From assembly GCA_023667055.1 (NCBI GenBank), contig JAMPAV010000001.1:480701-518787 (forward strand): 38,087 bases of DNA, given 5' to 3'. Below, in pieces: positions 25,560-34,426 of the stretch (position 1 is its first letter; each line of letters opens with the position of its first letter). The notes under the pieces are model-generated. The model was not told the origin of the DNA. It did no database searches and saw only the letters and a program-made list of their open reading frames with translations. This stretch comes from Muribaculum sp. (lineage in GTDB: Bacteria > Bacteroidota > Bacteroidia > Bacteroidales > Muribaculaceae). Made by a program: the position numbers and the translations under genes.

Positions 25560-28121
25560 ATGAAACTTCAAGTAAGCAACACCAACCAGCCTACATGGCA
25601 TAATATGGTGGTATCAAACTCCCTCCCCGAGAAGCTTCGTCCACTTGAGGAGATTTCCAAAAACCTCTGGTGGGTTTGGAACAGCGAAGGCAAAAATCTC
25701 TTCCGCGACCTTGACCACGACCTATGGCGCAAGACAGGTGAAAACCCTGTGATGCTCCTGCAACAACTTAAATCTGAAAGATTCCAGGAAATCCAGGACG
25801 ACAAGGAATGGATGGCCCGCATCAACAAAGTTTATAAGTCCTTCCAGGACTACATGAAGCAGCCTATGCGCAACGACCTCCCATCTGTGGCTTATTTCTC
25901 CATGGAGTATGGTCTTTGCTCTTGCCTAAAGATTTATTCCGGTGGTCTTGGTGTGCTCGCCGGCGACTATATCAAGCAGGCTTCCGACTCACGCGTCAAC
26001 ATGACTGCTGTCGGCTTCCTGTATCGCTATGGCTACTTTACCCAGAGCCTCAGTATCGACGGACAGCAGATTGCGAACTATGAACCCCAGAACTTCGACC
26101 AACTACCCATCGAGCCGGTTCTCGGCGAAGACGGTCAGCCTATGATTCTTGAGGTGCCCTATCCTGGACGCATGATCTATTGCCACGTATGGCGTGTGAA
26201 CGTAGGCCGCATGAAGCTCTATCTGCTCGACACAGACTTCGACATGAACTCAGAGTTTGACCGTCCCATCACCCACAAACTCTATGGCGGCGACTGGGAA
26301 AACCGTATCAAACAGGAGTATCTGCTCGGCATCGGTGGCATCTACATGCTGAATAAACTTGGTATCCACACAGATATTTATCATGCCAACGAAGGACATG
26401 CCGCTCTGCTCAACTTGCAGCGTCTTGTAGATTACGTGCAGAACGACCATCTGCCATTCAACGTGGCTCTCGAAGTGGTTCGCGCAAGCTCTCTTTACAC
26501 TGTGCACACACCTGTGCCGGCAGGTCACGACTATTTCGATGAAAGCCTTTTCGGCAAATACATGGGTGAATATCCCGCAAAACTTGGTATCTCATGGAGC
26601 GACCTCATGAACATGGGCCGAGAGAACCCTGACACCAACGAGAAATTCTCAATGAGTGTGTTTGCTCTCAACACTTGTCAGGAAGCCAACGGTGTAAGCT
26701 GGCTCCATGGTGAGGTATCGAAGAAGATGTTTGCAGGCGTATGGAAAGGCTACGATGCGGCTGAAAGCCATGTAGGTTACGTCACTAACGGTGTGCACAT
26801 GCCCACTTGGGCCGCTTCCGAATGGAAGGCTTTCTATGAGGAGAAACTCGGCAAAAAGATTTTTGAGGACCAGAGCAATCCGGAGGCTTGGAAAGGCATC
26901 TTCACTGTAGGCGACGATGAGATCTGGAACATGCGCATGACTCTGAAGAACAAGTTTATCAACTTTGTTCGTCGCGACTTCCGCGAGAAGTGGCTCCGCA
27001 ATCAGGGTGATCCTTCCGCTGTGATGCAGATTATGGACAAGATCAACCCCAACGCCCTCATCTTCGGTTTCGCACGTCGTTTCGCAACTTACAAACGTGC
27101 TCACCTTCTCTTCAACGACCTTGACCGTCTGGCCAAGATTGTCAACGACAAGGAGCGTCCCGTGCAGTTCATATTCTCCGGCAAAGCTCACCCCGCAGAT
27201 GGTGCCGGCCAGGGTCTCATCAAGCATATCATGGAGATCAGCCGTATGCCGCAGTTCCTCGGCAAGATTATCTTCCTTGAGGACTACAACATGACTGTGG
27301 CTAAACGACTCGTCACTGGTGTTGACGTCTGGCTCAACTTCCCGACCCGTCCTCTCGAAGCTTCCGGCACATCCGGTGAGAAGGCTGAGATGAACGGTGT
27401 GCTCAACTTCTCGGTACTCGACGGTTGGTGGTATGAAGGCTACCGTTTCGACGAGCAGGCCGGTTGGGCTCTTACCGACAAGCGTACTTTCACCGATCAG
27501 GCTCAGCAAGATAAACTTGATGCCGCTACCATTTACTCAATGCTTGAAAATGAGATTATCCCTCTCTACTTCAACAAGAACTACAAGGGATATTCCGAGG
27601 AATGGATCCAGTACATCAAGCGTTCGATCGGTCACATAGCGCCTCACTTCACAATGAAGCGTCAGCTTGACGACTATATCTCCCGTTTCTACGAACCGGA
27701 AGCAAAACGTGCTGCCTCCCTTAAGGCTCACGACTTCGCAAAGGCCCGTGAGATTGTGGCATGGAAGGAATCAGTAGCTTCCAAGTGGGACCAGATTGAG
27801 GTGCTCGCCGTTGACTACAACGAAAGCGCAACCAACACCTATCATACTGGTGGCGAATACACAGTGAAGTGTACTCTCGACACCAAGGGTCTCGGCGACT
27901 CAATCGGTGTGGAACTCGTTGCATACAAGGAACATGACGGTGTTTCCGATTTTGCCGGCACTCAGCCTCTTAAGGTAGTTTCGCAGAATGGTTCAATCGT
28001 GACATACGAACTTGACACCAAACTCACCGATGCCGCCACCTACCGCTACGCGCTGCGTATGTATCCGAAGAACTCGGCACTCCCCCACCGTCAGGATTTC
28101 GCTTACGTTCGCTGGCTCTAA
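25560..28121 (+). CDS. glgP: Alpha-glucan (glycogen) phosphorylase, GT35 family
   Basis: The 853-residue product begins with a DUF3417-type N-terminal domain ([20 protein letters not shown]...) and continues with a GT35 catalytic region. [31 protein letters not shown] forms the substrate-site segment. The pyridoxal-phosphate lysine is K608 in [28 protein letters not shown] and [13 protein letters not shown] are also characteristic. The enzyme releases glucose 1-phosphate from alpha-1,4-glucans with inorganic phosphate. The DUF3417 type is the archaeal/bacterial short class and may prefer maltodextrins. Residues after about 760 form an unassigned beta-rich C-terminal domain. It is encoded just after the GT3 synthase; a terminator lies about 150 nt downstream. 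Confidence 0.93.
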   Translation: MKLQVSNTNQPTWHNMVVSNSLPEKLRPLEEISKNLWWVWNSEGKNLFRDLDHDLWRKTGENPVMLLQQLKSERFQEIQDDKEWMARINKVYKSFQDYMKQPMRNDLPSVAYFSMEYGLCSCLKIYSGGLGVLAGDYIKQASDSRVNMTAVGFLYRYGYFTQSLSIDGQQIANYEPQNFDQLPIEPVLGEDGQPMILEVPYPGRMIYCHVWRVNVGRMKLYLLDTDFDMNSEFDRPITHKLYGGDWENRIKQEYLLGIGGIYMLNKLGIHTDIYHANEGHAALLNLQRLVDYVQNDHLPFNVALEVVRASSLYTVHTPVPAGHDYFDESLFGKYMGEYPAKLGISWSDLMNMGRENPDTNEKFSMSVFALNTCQEANGVSWLHGEVSKKMFAGVWKGYDAAESHVGYVTNGVHMPTWAASEWKAFYEEKLGKKIFEDQSNPEAWKGIFTVGDDEIWNMRMTLKNKFINFVRRDFREKWLRNQGDPSAVMQIMDKINPNALIFGFARRFATYKRAHLLFNDLDRLAKIVNDKERPVQFIFSGKAHPADGAGQGLIKHIMEISRMPQFLGKIIFLEDYNMTVAKRLVTGVDVWLNFPTRPLEASGTSGEKAEMNGVLNFSVLDGWWYEGYRFDEQAGWALTDKRTFTDQAQQDKLDAATIYSMLENEIIPLYFNKNYKGYSEEWIQYIKRSIGHIAPHFTMKRQLDDYISRFYEPEAKRAASLKAHDFAKAREIVAWKESVASKWDQIEVLAVDYNESATNTYHTGGEYTVKCTLDTKGLGDSIGVELVAYKEHDGVSDFAGTQPLKVVSQNGSIVTYELDTKLTDAATYRYALRMYPKNSALPHRQDFAYVRWL

Positions 28122-28181
28122 TCCATCGTAGAGTATTATAGCCAACGCACATAGTATTTGTGCAAAACGCATATTGTAGGG

Positions 28182-28227
28182 ACGTGCCAATGGCACGTGG
28201 CATTGAAAAGAAAACTTGCCAATGGCA
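28182..28227. repeat. Two related small palindromes (GTGCCAATGGCAC type)
   Basis: ACGTGCCAATGGCACGT at 28182-28198 is a perfect palindrome around a central base, and TGCCAATGGCA recurs at 28217-28227 within TTGCCAATGGCACG. They may belong to a genome-dispersed palindromic repeat; copy number outside the window is unknown. Confidence 0.65.
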
Positions 28228-28271
28228 CGAACCTGCGAATTACACAATTAATTATTGCGTTTACAATAAAT

Positions 28272-28307
28272 AAAAAAGAGATGTGTCATCAGGCACATCT
28301 CTTTTTT
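28272..28307 (+). terminator. Rho-independent terminator after glgP
   Basis: AGAGATGTG and CACATCTCT form a 9-bp stem with an 8-nt loop, flanked by A6 on the left and T6 on the right. It could stop transcription from both sides of this convergent gap. Confidence 0.9.
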
Positions 28308-28337
28308 ATTTATAGCAATAGTTCGTTAAAAGGATGA

Positions 28338-28377
28338 ATCGTCATATTTGCGGTCGGCCCATGGCTGATATGACGAT
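28338..28377. repeat. Inverted repeat with 10-bp perfect arms and 20-nt loop
   Basis: ATCGTCATAT (28338-28347) and ATATGACGAT (28368-28377) are perfect inverted arms around a GC-rich loop containing CCATGG. There is no T tract, so it is not a typical terminator. A structured RNA or protein site are both possible. Confidence 0.6.
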
Positions 28378-28457
28378 GCACACACAGCAAATTCATTGAT
28401 GCCTCAGCTGTATGCGATGTTGGCTATGCGAAGCAGTGAGTAAGTGCCCCATAACCC

Positions 28458-28482
28458 TCAGCTTTCGCAAAGCGAAAGCTGA
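28458..28482. repeat. REP-like palindrome at the 3' end of the PH-like gene
   Basis: TCAGCTTTCGC and GCGAAAGCTGA form perfect 11-bp arms with an AAA loop. The design is the same as at 24-47 and 38037-38060, but one A-T pair is replaced by G-C in both arms. It begins one base beyond the stop codon of the minus-strand gene. Confidence 0.8.
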
Positions 28483-28483
28483 A

Positions 28484-28966
28484 TCATCCCACCAAAAAAG
28501 GCTTATATTTTATTTCTTCTCTTTCCACAGGGATGTTGGGGTTGATTCTTAGAATCGTCTCTACAAATGTGTCCCGGTCGGCAGGATAAAAGGTTCTTGG
28601 CTCTATACTCTTCAGGTATGCCCTGTCAAAATAGATTGCCAATTGGTGGCACGGCACTTTGGAGAATGGCCTCCATTTGGAAGAGGTGTCGATATAGGCA
28701 ATCTTTGTGATTCTATCAATCTTATAGTTCCTTTTATCCTCCGAATAAAAATTCACAATTATTTCATTGTCTTTTATCTCATATCTACTTTTAAGAAAAG
28801 ACATAAACGATATGTAGATTAGTATTGCGATTACCGCTAATGTCGCTATCCTGAAAAAATCGGTCATGCGGAAAACCGCAACACAATATAGGCATACAAA
28901 AATAATCTGAACCATGAGAATACATATTCCCTTGTTTGATACAGCTATTCGAAAGTTTCGTTCCAT
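28484..28966 (-). CDS. Small membrane protein with bacterial PH-like domain
   Basis: The 160-residue product has two hydrophobic segments (about 12-32 and 38-60) forming an N-terminal hairpin. A soluble part of about 100 residues (KSRYEIKDNEIIVNF..., KIDRITKIAYIDTSSKWRP, then FYPADRDTFVETILRINPNI) resembles bacterial PH-domain (bPH/YdbT-like) proteins in strand pattern and the closing helix. No catalytic residues are seen and the function is unknown. It is transcribed alone on the minus strand, with a promoter-like TAACTTTG box just upstream and a REP-like palindrome immediately downstream. Confidence 0.7.
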   Translation of the reverse strand: MERNFRIAVSNKGICILMVQIIFVCLYCVAVFRMTDFFRIATLAVIAILIYISFMSFLKSRYEIKDNEIIVNFYSEDKRNYKIDRITKIAYIDTSSKWRPFSKVPCHQLAIYFDRAYLKSIEPRTFYPADRDTFVETILRINPNIPVEREEIKYKPFLVG

Positions 28967-28993
28967 CTTTTACAATGATTTTTCTTGCTGTCG

Positions 28994-29001
28994 CAAAGTT
29001 A
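28994..29001 (-). promoter_or_regulatory. Putative -7 box of the PH-like gene
   Basis: Minus-strand TAACTTTG lies 27 nt upstream of the ATG at 28966. A TTTG -33 box is not evident at the usual distance. Confidence 0.45.
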
Positions 29002-29092
29002 CAAAAAAAATTCTAAGAAAGGCTTGTAGTTTCCTGAAAAAATGGACATGACGGAGAAAATGAGATAAAATCTTCATTTTTATGTTGAAATA

Positions 29093-29124
29093 TTTGCATA
29101 AAGGCAACAAAATTGTTACCTTTG
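29093..29124 (+). promoter_or_regulatory. Promoter of the hicAB pair
   Basis: TTTG (29093-29096), 20 nt, then TACCTTTG (29117-29124) is a full consensus match. The ATG of hicA follows at 29154. Confidence 0.75.
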
Positions 29125-29153
29125 CATTGTAATTAAAGAAGCACATTGAAATT

Positions 29154-29336
29154 ATGAAGTACTCAGAACTTGTAAGGAAGCTTAAGAAAGCAGGATGTTA
29201 CATTGTTCGGCACGGCAAACGTCATGATATTTGGAAGAGTCCCTTAACAGGAGACACATTCGAAGTACCAAGACATCAAACTGAAGAAGTCAAGCCAGGA
29301 ACATTGAACGACATCAAGAAAGGAGCCGGGATTTAA
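29154..29336 (+). CDS. hicA: HicA-type mRNA interferase toxin
   Basis: The 60-residue product has the HicA double-stranded RNA-binding-like layout: MKYSELVRKLKKAGC helix, then VRHGKRHDIWKSP with the candidate catalytic histidine H24, a TGDTFEVPRH strand and a final KPGTLNDIKKGAGI helix. HicA toxins cleave mRNA and are neutralised by HicB. The length is normal for the family. The partner gene follows after 79 nt on the same strand. The promoter just upstream would drive both genes and is a likely site of repression by the HicA-HicB complex. Confidence 0.9.
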   Translation: MKYSELVRKLKKAGCYIVRHGKRHDIWKSPLTGDTFEVPRHQTEEVKPGTLNDIKKGAGI

Positions 29337-29415
29337 TCCCGCCCTTACTCTCTCCTTACTTCATGAAGTATAACATAATTCTGTGTGCTTTCTTTAATTT
29401 TTAAATTTTTACAGT

Positions 29416-29814
29416 ATGAAATTAACGGCAATTATTGAGAAAGGAGATGGTAAATTTTATACCATCTATACACCCGACGGGATACCTAAGTATCATATTG
29501 GCGGATGTGGTGAGAGTGTTGAAGAAGCTCAAAATGACTATATGGAGTGCATTGCAGAGATGCGTGAGATTGCAAGAGAAGATGGCAATCAATTCCCCGA
29601 AGATATTGAGGTGGAGTTCCGCTATGACATTCCCTCATTCTTCAACTACTTTGACTGGATAAACATCAGCGCATTTGCAAAGCAAGCCGGAATAAATGAA
29701 TCGAAGATGAGGGCATATAAAGCCGGAATCTCAACTGCGTCAGAAAAGACCCTGAACAAAATCAGAGCGACAATCAAAGATATGTGTGCCGCCATGTCGG
29801 CCGCAGTCTTCTAA
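29416..29814 (+). CDS. hicB: HicB-family antitoxin with C-terminal HTH
   Basis: The 132-residue product has an N-terminal degraded RNase H-like HicB domain (about 1-75: LTAIIEKGDGKFYTIYTPDG, GCGESVEEAQNDYMECIAEM). A C-terminal helix-turn-helix follows (about 85-128: NISAFAKQAGINESKMRAYKAGISTASEKTLNKIRATI). It should bind HicA and repress the operon through the HTH. The 79-nt gap after hicA is longer than the usual tight spacing and AT-rich at its end, so a separate antitoxin promoter is possible, although no full consensus was found. A terminator follows at 29864. Confidence 0.88.
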   Translation: MKLTAIIEKGDGKFYTIYTPDGIPKYHIGGCGESVEEAQNDYMECIAEMREIAREDGNQFPEDIEVEFRYDIPSFFNYFDWINISAFAKQAGINESKMRAYKAGISTASEKTLNKIRATIKDMCAAMSAAVF

Positions 29815-29863
29815 ACCGACCAAGATATTTCATAATATATCAAGGTGATTCTTTAATTACGCC

Positions 29864-29896
29864 GGGCGTGTCTGTAGAGGATACGCCCACTTTTTA
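29864..29896 (+). terminator. Terminator after hicB
   Basis: GGGCGTGTC and GATACGCCC pair over 9 positions with one G-T wobble around a 7-nt loop, followed within two bases by T5. Confidence 0.8.
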
Positions 29897-29981
29897 TTGT
29901 CAGACAGCACTCTTCTTTCGTTTGGTTGTAACCTGTAGTTCCGAAATCGTCAGTACATTTGGCGGCGTTTTCAATGAAATC

Positions 29982-30006
29982 TCGCTAATTCATGCAAACT
30001 TAGCGA
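29982..30006. repeat. 7-bp-arm inverted repeat downstream of the HTCS gene
   Basis: TCGCTAA and TTAGCGA are perfect inverted arms separated by 11 nt, ending 5 nt before the HTCS stop codon on the opposite strand. It may be a weak 3'-end structure for that gene; no T tract follows. Confidence 0.4.
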
Positions 30007-30010
30007 AGGG

Positions 30011-33000
30011 TCATGGCTGCTTAAGAGATTTCAGATAATCCGATGGCGTTTTGCCAAATACAGTCTTGAACGTCTCACGGAAATAATTGGCCGAACTAAA
30101 GCCGAGTCTGTCGGCTATTTCAGACATGGAGTATTCTCCCGAAAGCAGCAACTCCTTGGCTCTGACCATCCTTATATGACGTATGTATTCATTGCCCGAC
30201 ATTCCAGTGACAGCCTTCATCTTCCTATACAGTGTAGGACGACTCATACACATGACATCTGTCAGATATTCAAGATTTACCTTCTCTGGATTGTCGCAAT
30301 CCAGAATTGCATGATCTAATTTTTCGATAAACTCACGGTCAAGTTTTCCGAGAGCCTCAGCCAGAATTCCTTTTTCATCCTTTGAATCTTCCTTTTTTTC
30401 AGATTTCTTCTCAGTTATGGTATGGTTGCGGAGATACTCAGTGAGCATATTCCGTCGGGAAAGGATGTTGTTTATCCGCGCTATCAGCAGAGAGGCATTA
30501 AAAGGCTTTGTGATGTATGAATCCACGCCGACATTGTAACCTTCCTGTCGGTCGGCCGATGTATCCTTTGCCGTCAGCATTACAATAGGGATATGGCTTG
30601 TTTTGACATCGTTTTTCAGATGTGCGGTCATCTCCATGCCGTCCATCACCGGCATCATGACATCAGTGACGATAATGTCAGGTATGTCGCGCCGAGCAAT
30701 CTCCAGACCATCACGACCGTTAGCAGCGGTCTTGACATTGAATATTCCGGAAAGCGACTGCCTGATGTATTCCAATATATCCGGATTGTCTTCCACCACA
30801 AGCACATCTATACTGTCGGGGGAAACAAGAATGGGGTCTTTGACTTCTTTTTCAGACCTGACATTACCGGCACCGGATGATTCCATACTTTCCGGTGTAC
30901 CCGGATTTTCATGAGAATCAATATGTATGGCTTCCGGATAATCCCGGTCGCGATGAAGATAAATATTGAAACAGGATCCTACACCCTTGGCACTTTCTAC
31001 AGTTATTTCGCCTTCGTGAAGTTCTACAAGTGCCTTGACAAGAGCCAGACCTATTCCGGTACCGGATGCCTGGTGTTGTGATTTCTCCTGATAATATCTG
31101 TCGAAAATATACGGAAGAGCCTCATTGCTGATACCATGTCCCGTATCCTTCACACTTATCTTGATCCATTTCTCATCTCCCCGCTGCTCCGGTGCAACTG
31201 ATATTGTTATCATGCCGCTCTCCGTATATTTCATTGCATTGGATATGAGATTATCGAGCACCATGGTCAGTATCTCCTTATCGAAATATGTCTGTATTTC
31301 TCCCGTAGATGAACTGACTGATATATTCACATTCGGATTTCTATTGAGTTCTACATATTTAATGGCAATTTCTTTTACTGCCGACACAATGTCACCATAA
31401 TCCACGCAAAGACGCTTGTTGTTGGTTTCTGTTTTTCGATAGTCGAGAAGTTGGTTCACAAGGCTTAGAAGCCTTTGCGCGTTCTTGTGAATCACATCCA
31501 CTTTCCACCGGTCTTCCTTGACAAGCGTGTCTCCTTTCAGCAAATCTTCAAGCGGCCCGTTTATGAGTGTGAGTGGTGTTCGGAGTTCATGTGTCACATT
31601 GGTGAAGAATCTGACTCGTTCCTCATGCATGGTCCGCTGGTTGTTGAGCCTTTCTTCCTCCACCGTGAGCATTGCGCGATGCCTCAATCTGTTTCTATAC
31701 CAGGCAAATATCACGCATCCTGTTGCAATGGCAAGAATAGCATATATTAGTTTGGCCCACCATCTTAACCACATCGGTGGTAATATCTCAATCTTGATAG
31801 AGGAATATTTTTCCGAATCACTTTCTTTTGTGTTTTTGATTTCAAACGTATATTTGCCGTATGGCAGTTGTTTGAACGAGACTCTGCTTTCTTCCCCTAT
31901 GGGATACCATTTGTCGTCAAGTCCCATCATCCGGTATTCGAATGTGTCTCCCGGCCTGAAAATATTAAGACTGCTGATTATTATGGTGAAATTGTTTTGG
32001 CTATGATCCAACACCACAACTTCTTTACCTGTTGTAGCTATGACATCCGCCCCGTCTTTGTGACCATTGTCGATAATAAGTTCAGATATCAAGGGTTGTG
32101 TGAAATTCTTTTTATCAAGCACATACTCCGGCATGAATGTCAATATGCCACGCGAACTGCCAAAATAAACTCTTCCGCCGGCATCGCACGATGCGCTTTT
32201 TGCATTGAAGTTTCTGATAGGCAGTTCACTATTGAACATCACCACAGAATCTCCTTTGAGCACGACACCAATTCCGGCTATAGTGGAAAACCATACATTG
32301 TCTTTGTTGTCTTTTATAAGGGCGCAGACAGCTCTGGATGGTTTTGATAATACCTCATAATTATCAGGATTGTCGGCTGTTAATTTCACAAGACCCTCTC
32401 CGGTTGCTATCCAAATATATTCCCCATCCTCAAGTATGTCATTGACCGTATTGGATGGGAATCCGTCTTCTTTTTTATAACTGAGGATTGGCCGCATGTT
32501 CTTGTCAAACATCGAAAGACCTTGTCCGAAAGTGCCGACATAGATATTGCCTTTGCTGTCTTTGGCGATTTTTCTTAAAAGATTATTCTCCACATCATGA
32601 TGGCCGGCTACTTTTCGCCGGTTCTTATCAAAAACAAGCACACCAGAATTGGAACTTATCCAGATTGAATCGCCAATCACGTCCATCCCGATCCAGTCAT
32701 AATCCTCAATCCCTATATTGTAGGATTCCGACTTGCCGGTAGTTGGGATGAAGTTTGTCAGCACCCCGTTGCGGTCACATATCCACAATGAATTGTCATT
32801 GTCGCCGACCATGTCGAGAATCCTCGAGTTTTGCATCAATCTTTTATGTGAATGTTTAGGATTGCTGCTGTAGATTCCCTTGTTTTCAGTGGCAATCCAT
32901 ACATCGCCATTCATTAAAGACACGATTGAGATGACATTTGCAGTCTCCGAATTAAGCCCACTATGTTGATTTTCCTGAGGCAATATATTGGAGGTGAAGT

Positions 33001-34033
33001 AATTGTTATTGTTGGAGACGGCTATGAGTCCATGGTCGTTTGTTCCAATAAGAATATTGTCAAACTGATCCACAAGCAGGCAGTTCGGCTCGCTTATCCT
33101 GATTATATTTGGAGTGGCATCCGCCGTATCGGTCTGTCGGTCGGCTCCAATGTGTATAAACTCTCCGCTTATTGTGTCAAGCAATATTGTGCCGTGATCC
33201 TCGTATGCAAGCAAAATGCCATGTTCTGTCTTTATGGCATCGAGACATCGTCCGCTAAACCTTTCTGCAGCGAAGCGCAGGAATTCTTTGGTGGTTTTAT
33301 TGAATCTGCAGAGTCCCTTGTCGGTGCACACCCACACATAGTTTCCATCGGAAAGAACTCTCCTTACTGTGTTGTCCGGAAGACCATCTTCCTTAGTATA
33401 TGTGCGAGCCGTTTTGTCGGCAATGGAAATCTCCGAGAAGCCTCCATCTTCGTGTCCGGCATATATCACGTCTTTGGCGGAGTCATAGTCAATACTCCAT
33501 ATTTTGTCAGACTCCAATCCCGACAATGTGCTTTTATTGAAGTGTGAGACATTTCCTTTCTCTACATCAATATGGTTTATGCCGCTATAGAATGTGCCCA
33601 CAAGCAGATTGCGGTTTCTGTCAAAACATATAGAAGTGATTGCGTTGCCCGACAGATTATAGCCCGGGTCTGACTTCTTGTGAAAATACCTGTTGTCACC
33701 ACTGACATAATTGAATCCCACTATGCCGTCGCGCTGCGTGCCGATCCACATGGTTTCCCGCTCGGCATCGTTGAGAAGACAATTCATTTCGTTGCCGGGT
33801 AGTCTGATGTCACCCTCTGACTTAAACAATTTCCTGACCTTATCGCCCGATATAATGTTTAGGCCTTCATTGGTCGCTATCCACAAATAGCCAAAGTTGT
33901 CGCATTCCATGTCCAGAATGGAATTGTCGCTTAAGCCATTCTCGACATTGATGAAGCGATAACTCGTCTGTCCGTGGGATTGAAGGCAAAATAGAAATAT
34001 TAAAAGTATTGTTATAAGAAGCGGTCGTTTCAT
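30011..34033 (-). CDS. Hybrid two-component system sensor-regulator (HTCS)
   Basis: The start is set at 34033 (MKRPLLITILLIFLFCLQSHGQ, a signal sequence). A longer frame reaches 34177, but the consensus promoter at 34102-34072 lies inside that extension. The product is 1340 residues. It has a periplasmic double beta-propeller of Reg_prop repeats (LWIATNEGLN, MWIGTQRDGI, IWIATGEGL), a Y_Y_Y domain (FEYRMMGLDDKWYPIG) and one TM helix (YAILAIATGCVIFAW). Next come a HisKA domain with NVTHELRTPL, a HATPase with LISNAMKY, DTGHGI and GTGIGLAL, a receiver with aspartate in VTDVMMPVMDG, and an AraC-type HTH (SMSEIADRLGFSSANYFRETFK). HTCS proteins sense oligosaccharides and activate nearby polysaccharide-utilisation genes, here probably the divergent GH43-GH30 genes. 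Confidence 0.95.
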   Translation of the reverse strand: MKRPLLITILLIFLFCLQSHGQTSYRFINVENGLSDNSILDMECDNFGYLWIATNEGLNIISGDKVRKLFKSEGDIRLPGNEMNCLLNDAERETMWIGTQRDGIVGFNYVSGDNRYFHKKSDPGYNLSGNAITSICFDRNRNLLVGTFYSGINHIDVEKGNVSHFNKSTLSGLESDKIWSIDYDSAKDVIYAGHEDGGFSEISIADKTARTYTKEDGLPDNTVRRVLSDGNYVWVCTDKGLCRFNKTTKEFLRFAAERFSGRCLDAIKTEHGILLAYEDHGTILLDTISGEFIHIGADRQTDTADATPNIIRISEPNCLLVDQFDNILIGTNDHGLIAVSNNNNYFTSNILPQENQHSGLNSETANVISIVSLMNGDVWIATENKGIYSSNPKHSHKRLMQNSRILDMVGDNDNSLWICDRNGVLTNFIPTTGKSESYNIGIEDYDWIGMDVIGDSIWISSNSGVLVFDKNRRKVAGHHDVENNLLRKIAKDSKGNIYVGTFGQGLSMFDKNMRPILSYKKEDGFPSNTVNDILEDGEYIWIATGEGLVKLTADNPDNYEVLSKPSRAVCALIKDNKDNVWFSTIAGIGVVLKGDSVVMFNSELPIRNFNAKSASCDAGGRVYFGSSRGILTFMPEYVLDKKNFTQPLISELIIDNGHKDGADVIATTGKEVVVLDHSQNNFTIIISSLNIFRPGDTFEYRMMGLDDKWYPIGEESRVSFKQLPYGKYTFEIKNTKESDSEKYSSIKIEILPPMWLRWWAKLIYAILAIATGCVIFAWYRNRLRHRAMLTVEEERLNNQRTMHEERVRFFTNVTHELRTPLTLINGPLEDLLKGDTLVKEDRWKVDVIHKNAQRLLSLVNQLLDYRKTETNNKRLCVDYGDIVSAVKEIAIKYVELNRNPNVNISVSSSTGEIQTYFDKEILTMVLDNLISNAMKYTESGMITISVAPEQRGDEKWIKISVKDTGHGISNEALPYIFDRYYQEKSQHQASGTGIGLALVKALVELHEGEITVESAKGVGSCFNIYLHRDRDYPEAIHIDSHENPGTPESMESSGAGNVRSEKEVKDPILVSPDSIDVLVVEDNPDILEYIRQSLSGIFNVKTAANGRDGLEIARRDIPDIIVTDVMMPVMDGMEMTAHLKNDVKTSHIPIVMLTAKDTSADRQEGYNVGVDSYITKPFNASLLIARINNILSRRNMLTEYLRNHTITEKKSEKKEDSKDEKGILAEALGKLDREFIEKLDHAILDCDNPEKVNLEYLTDVMCMSRPTLYRKMKAVTGMSGNEYIRHIRMVRAKELLLSGEYSMSEIADRLGFSSANYFRETFKTVFGKTPSDYLKSLKQP

Positions 34034-34071
34034 GAGTCTATACGTGATGAGGTATAATGTATTATTGATAA

Positions 34072-34102
34072 CAAAATTAGGCATTATCTTTGAAATTTCA
34101 AA
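34072..34102 (-). promoter_or_regulatory. Promoter of the HTCS gene
   Basis: On the minus strand TTTG (34102-34099), 19 nt, then TAATTTTG (34079-34072). The ATG at 34033 lies about 30 nt beyond the expected transcription start, which supports that start codon over the upstream one. Confidence 0.75.
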
Positions 34103-34103
34103 G
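34088..34103. promoter_or_regulatory. 16-bp perfect palindrome, candidate operator
   Basis: CTTTGAAATTTCAAAG is identical to its reverse complement and covers the HTCS -33 box. A protein bound here would directly affect HTCS transcription. Which protein binds, if any, is unknown. Confidence 0.55.
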
Positions 34104-34225
34104 TTTTGCCCATGAAATATTTTGTGCCATTGCTTCTTTTGAATCAAAACCCACCTTTGTTGAACCATTTTTATCACCTGTCACACCACTATGAGATAAA
34201 TTCGATAATTTATGAATCATGTCGG

Positions 34226-34257
34226 TTTGAAATTTTAAGAATCATGAAGTAATTTTG
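34226..34257 (+). promoter_or_regulatory. Promoter of the GH43-GH30 genes
   Basis: TTTG (34226-34229), 20 nt, then TAATTTTG (34250-34257) is a full match. The implied leader before the ATG at 34427 is long, about 160 nt. Confidence 0.7.
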
Positions 34258-34426
34258 CATCGTGATTGGTATTCTATTAGAATGTCATGCCAACCCTCGG
34301 ATTGATCTGGTTTCTATTTTTTATTTGAAATCATACCCATTTTCTACAAAACAAATAGCCCAAGATCAAAAAAACAATTAAATTTGCAATTCTATTATAA
34401 ACCAACCAAAGATACAAAGACTAACC

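Larger units (their letters stand above)
28122..28483. other. 362-nt intergenic region dense in inverted repeats
   Basis: No gene is recognised. In order it contains a weak GCACA/TGTGC hairpin (28147-28163), a 17-bp palindrome ACGTGCCA-A-TGGCACGT (28182-28198), a second TGCCAATGGCA copy (28217-28227), a terminator (28272-28307), a 10-bp-arm hairpin (28338-28377) and a REP-like palindrome (28458-28482). It separates the plus-strand glgP gene from a minus-strand gene, so transcription converges here. Confidence 0.75.
34034..34426. promoter_or_regulatory. 393-nt divergent regulatory region between the HTCS and GH43 genes
   Basis: No gene is supported here. The region contains a promoter facing each way, a 16-bp perfect palindrome over the HTCS -33 box, and a related TTTGAAATTT at 34226-34235 over the GH43 -33 box. 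A second plus-strand -7-like box, TAAATTTG (34379-34386), lies closer to the GH43 gene but lacks a -33 partner. The HTCS AraC-type domain probably binds in this region. Confidence 0.7.

Noticed and set aside
28122..28483. CRISPR array or tRNA in the hairpin-rich gap
   Set aside because: Repeats are unlike each other and irregularly spaced, and no cloverleaf with an anticodon arm could be folded by eye.
29784..30038. 84-residue frame after hicB
   Set aside because: It overlaps the hicB end, a terminator and the HTCS end; no homology-like pattern.
34034..34177. 48-residue N-terminal extension of the HTCS
   Set aside because: It would include the promoter at 34102-34072 and precede a clear signal sequence at 34033, so it is unlikely to be translated.
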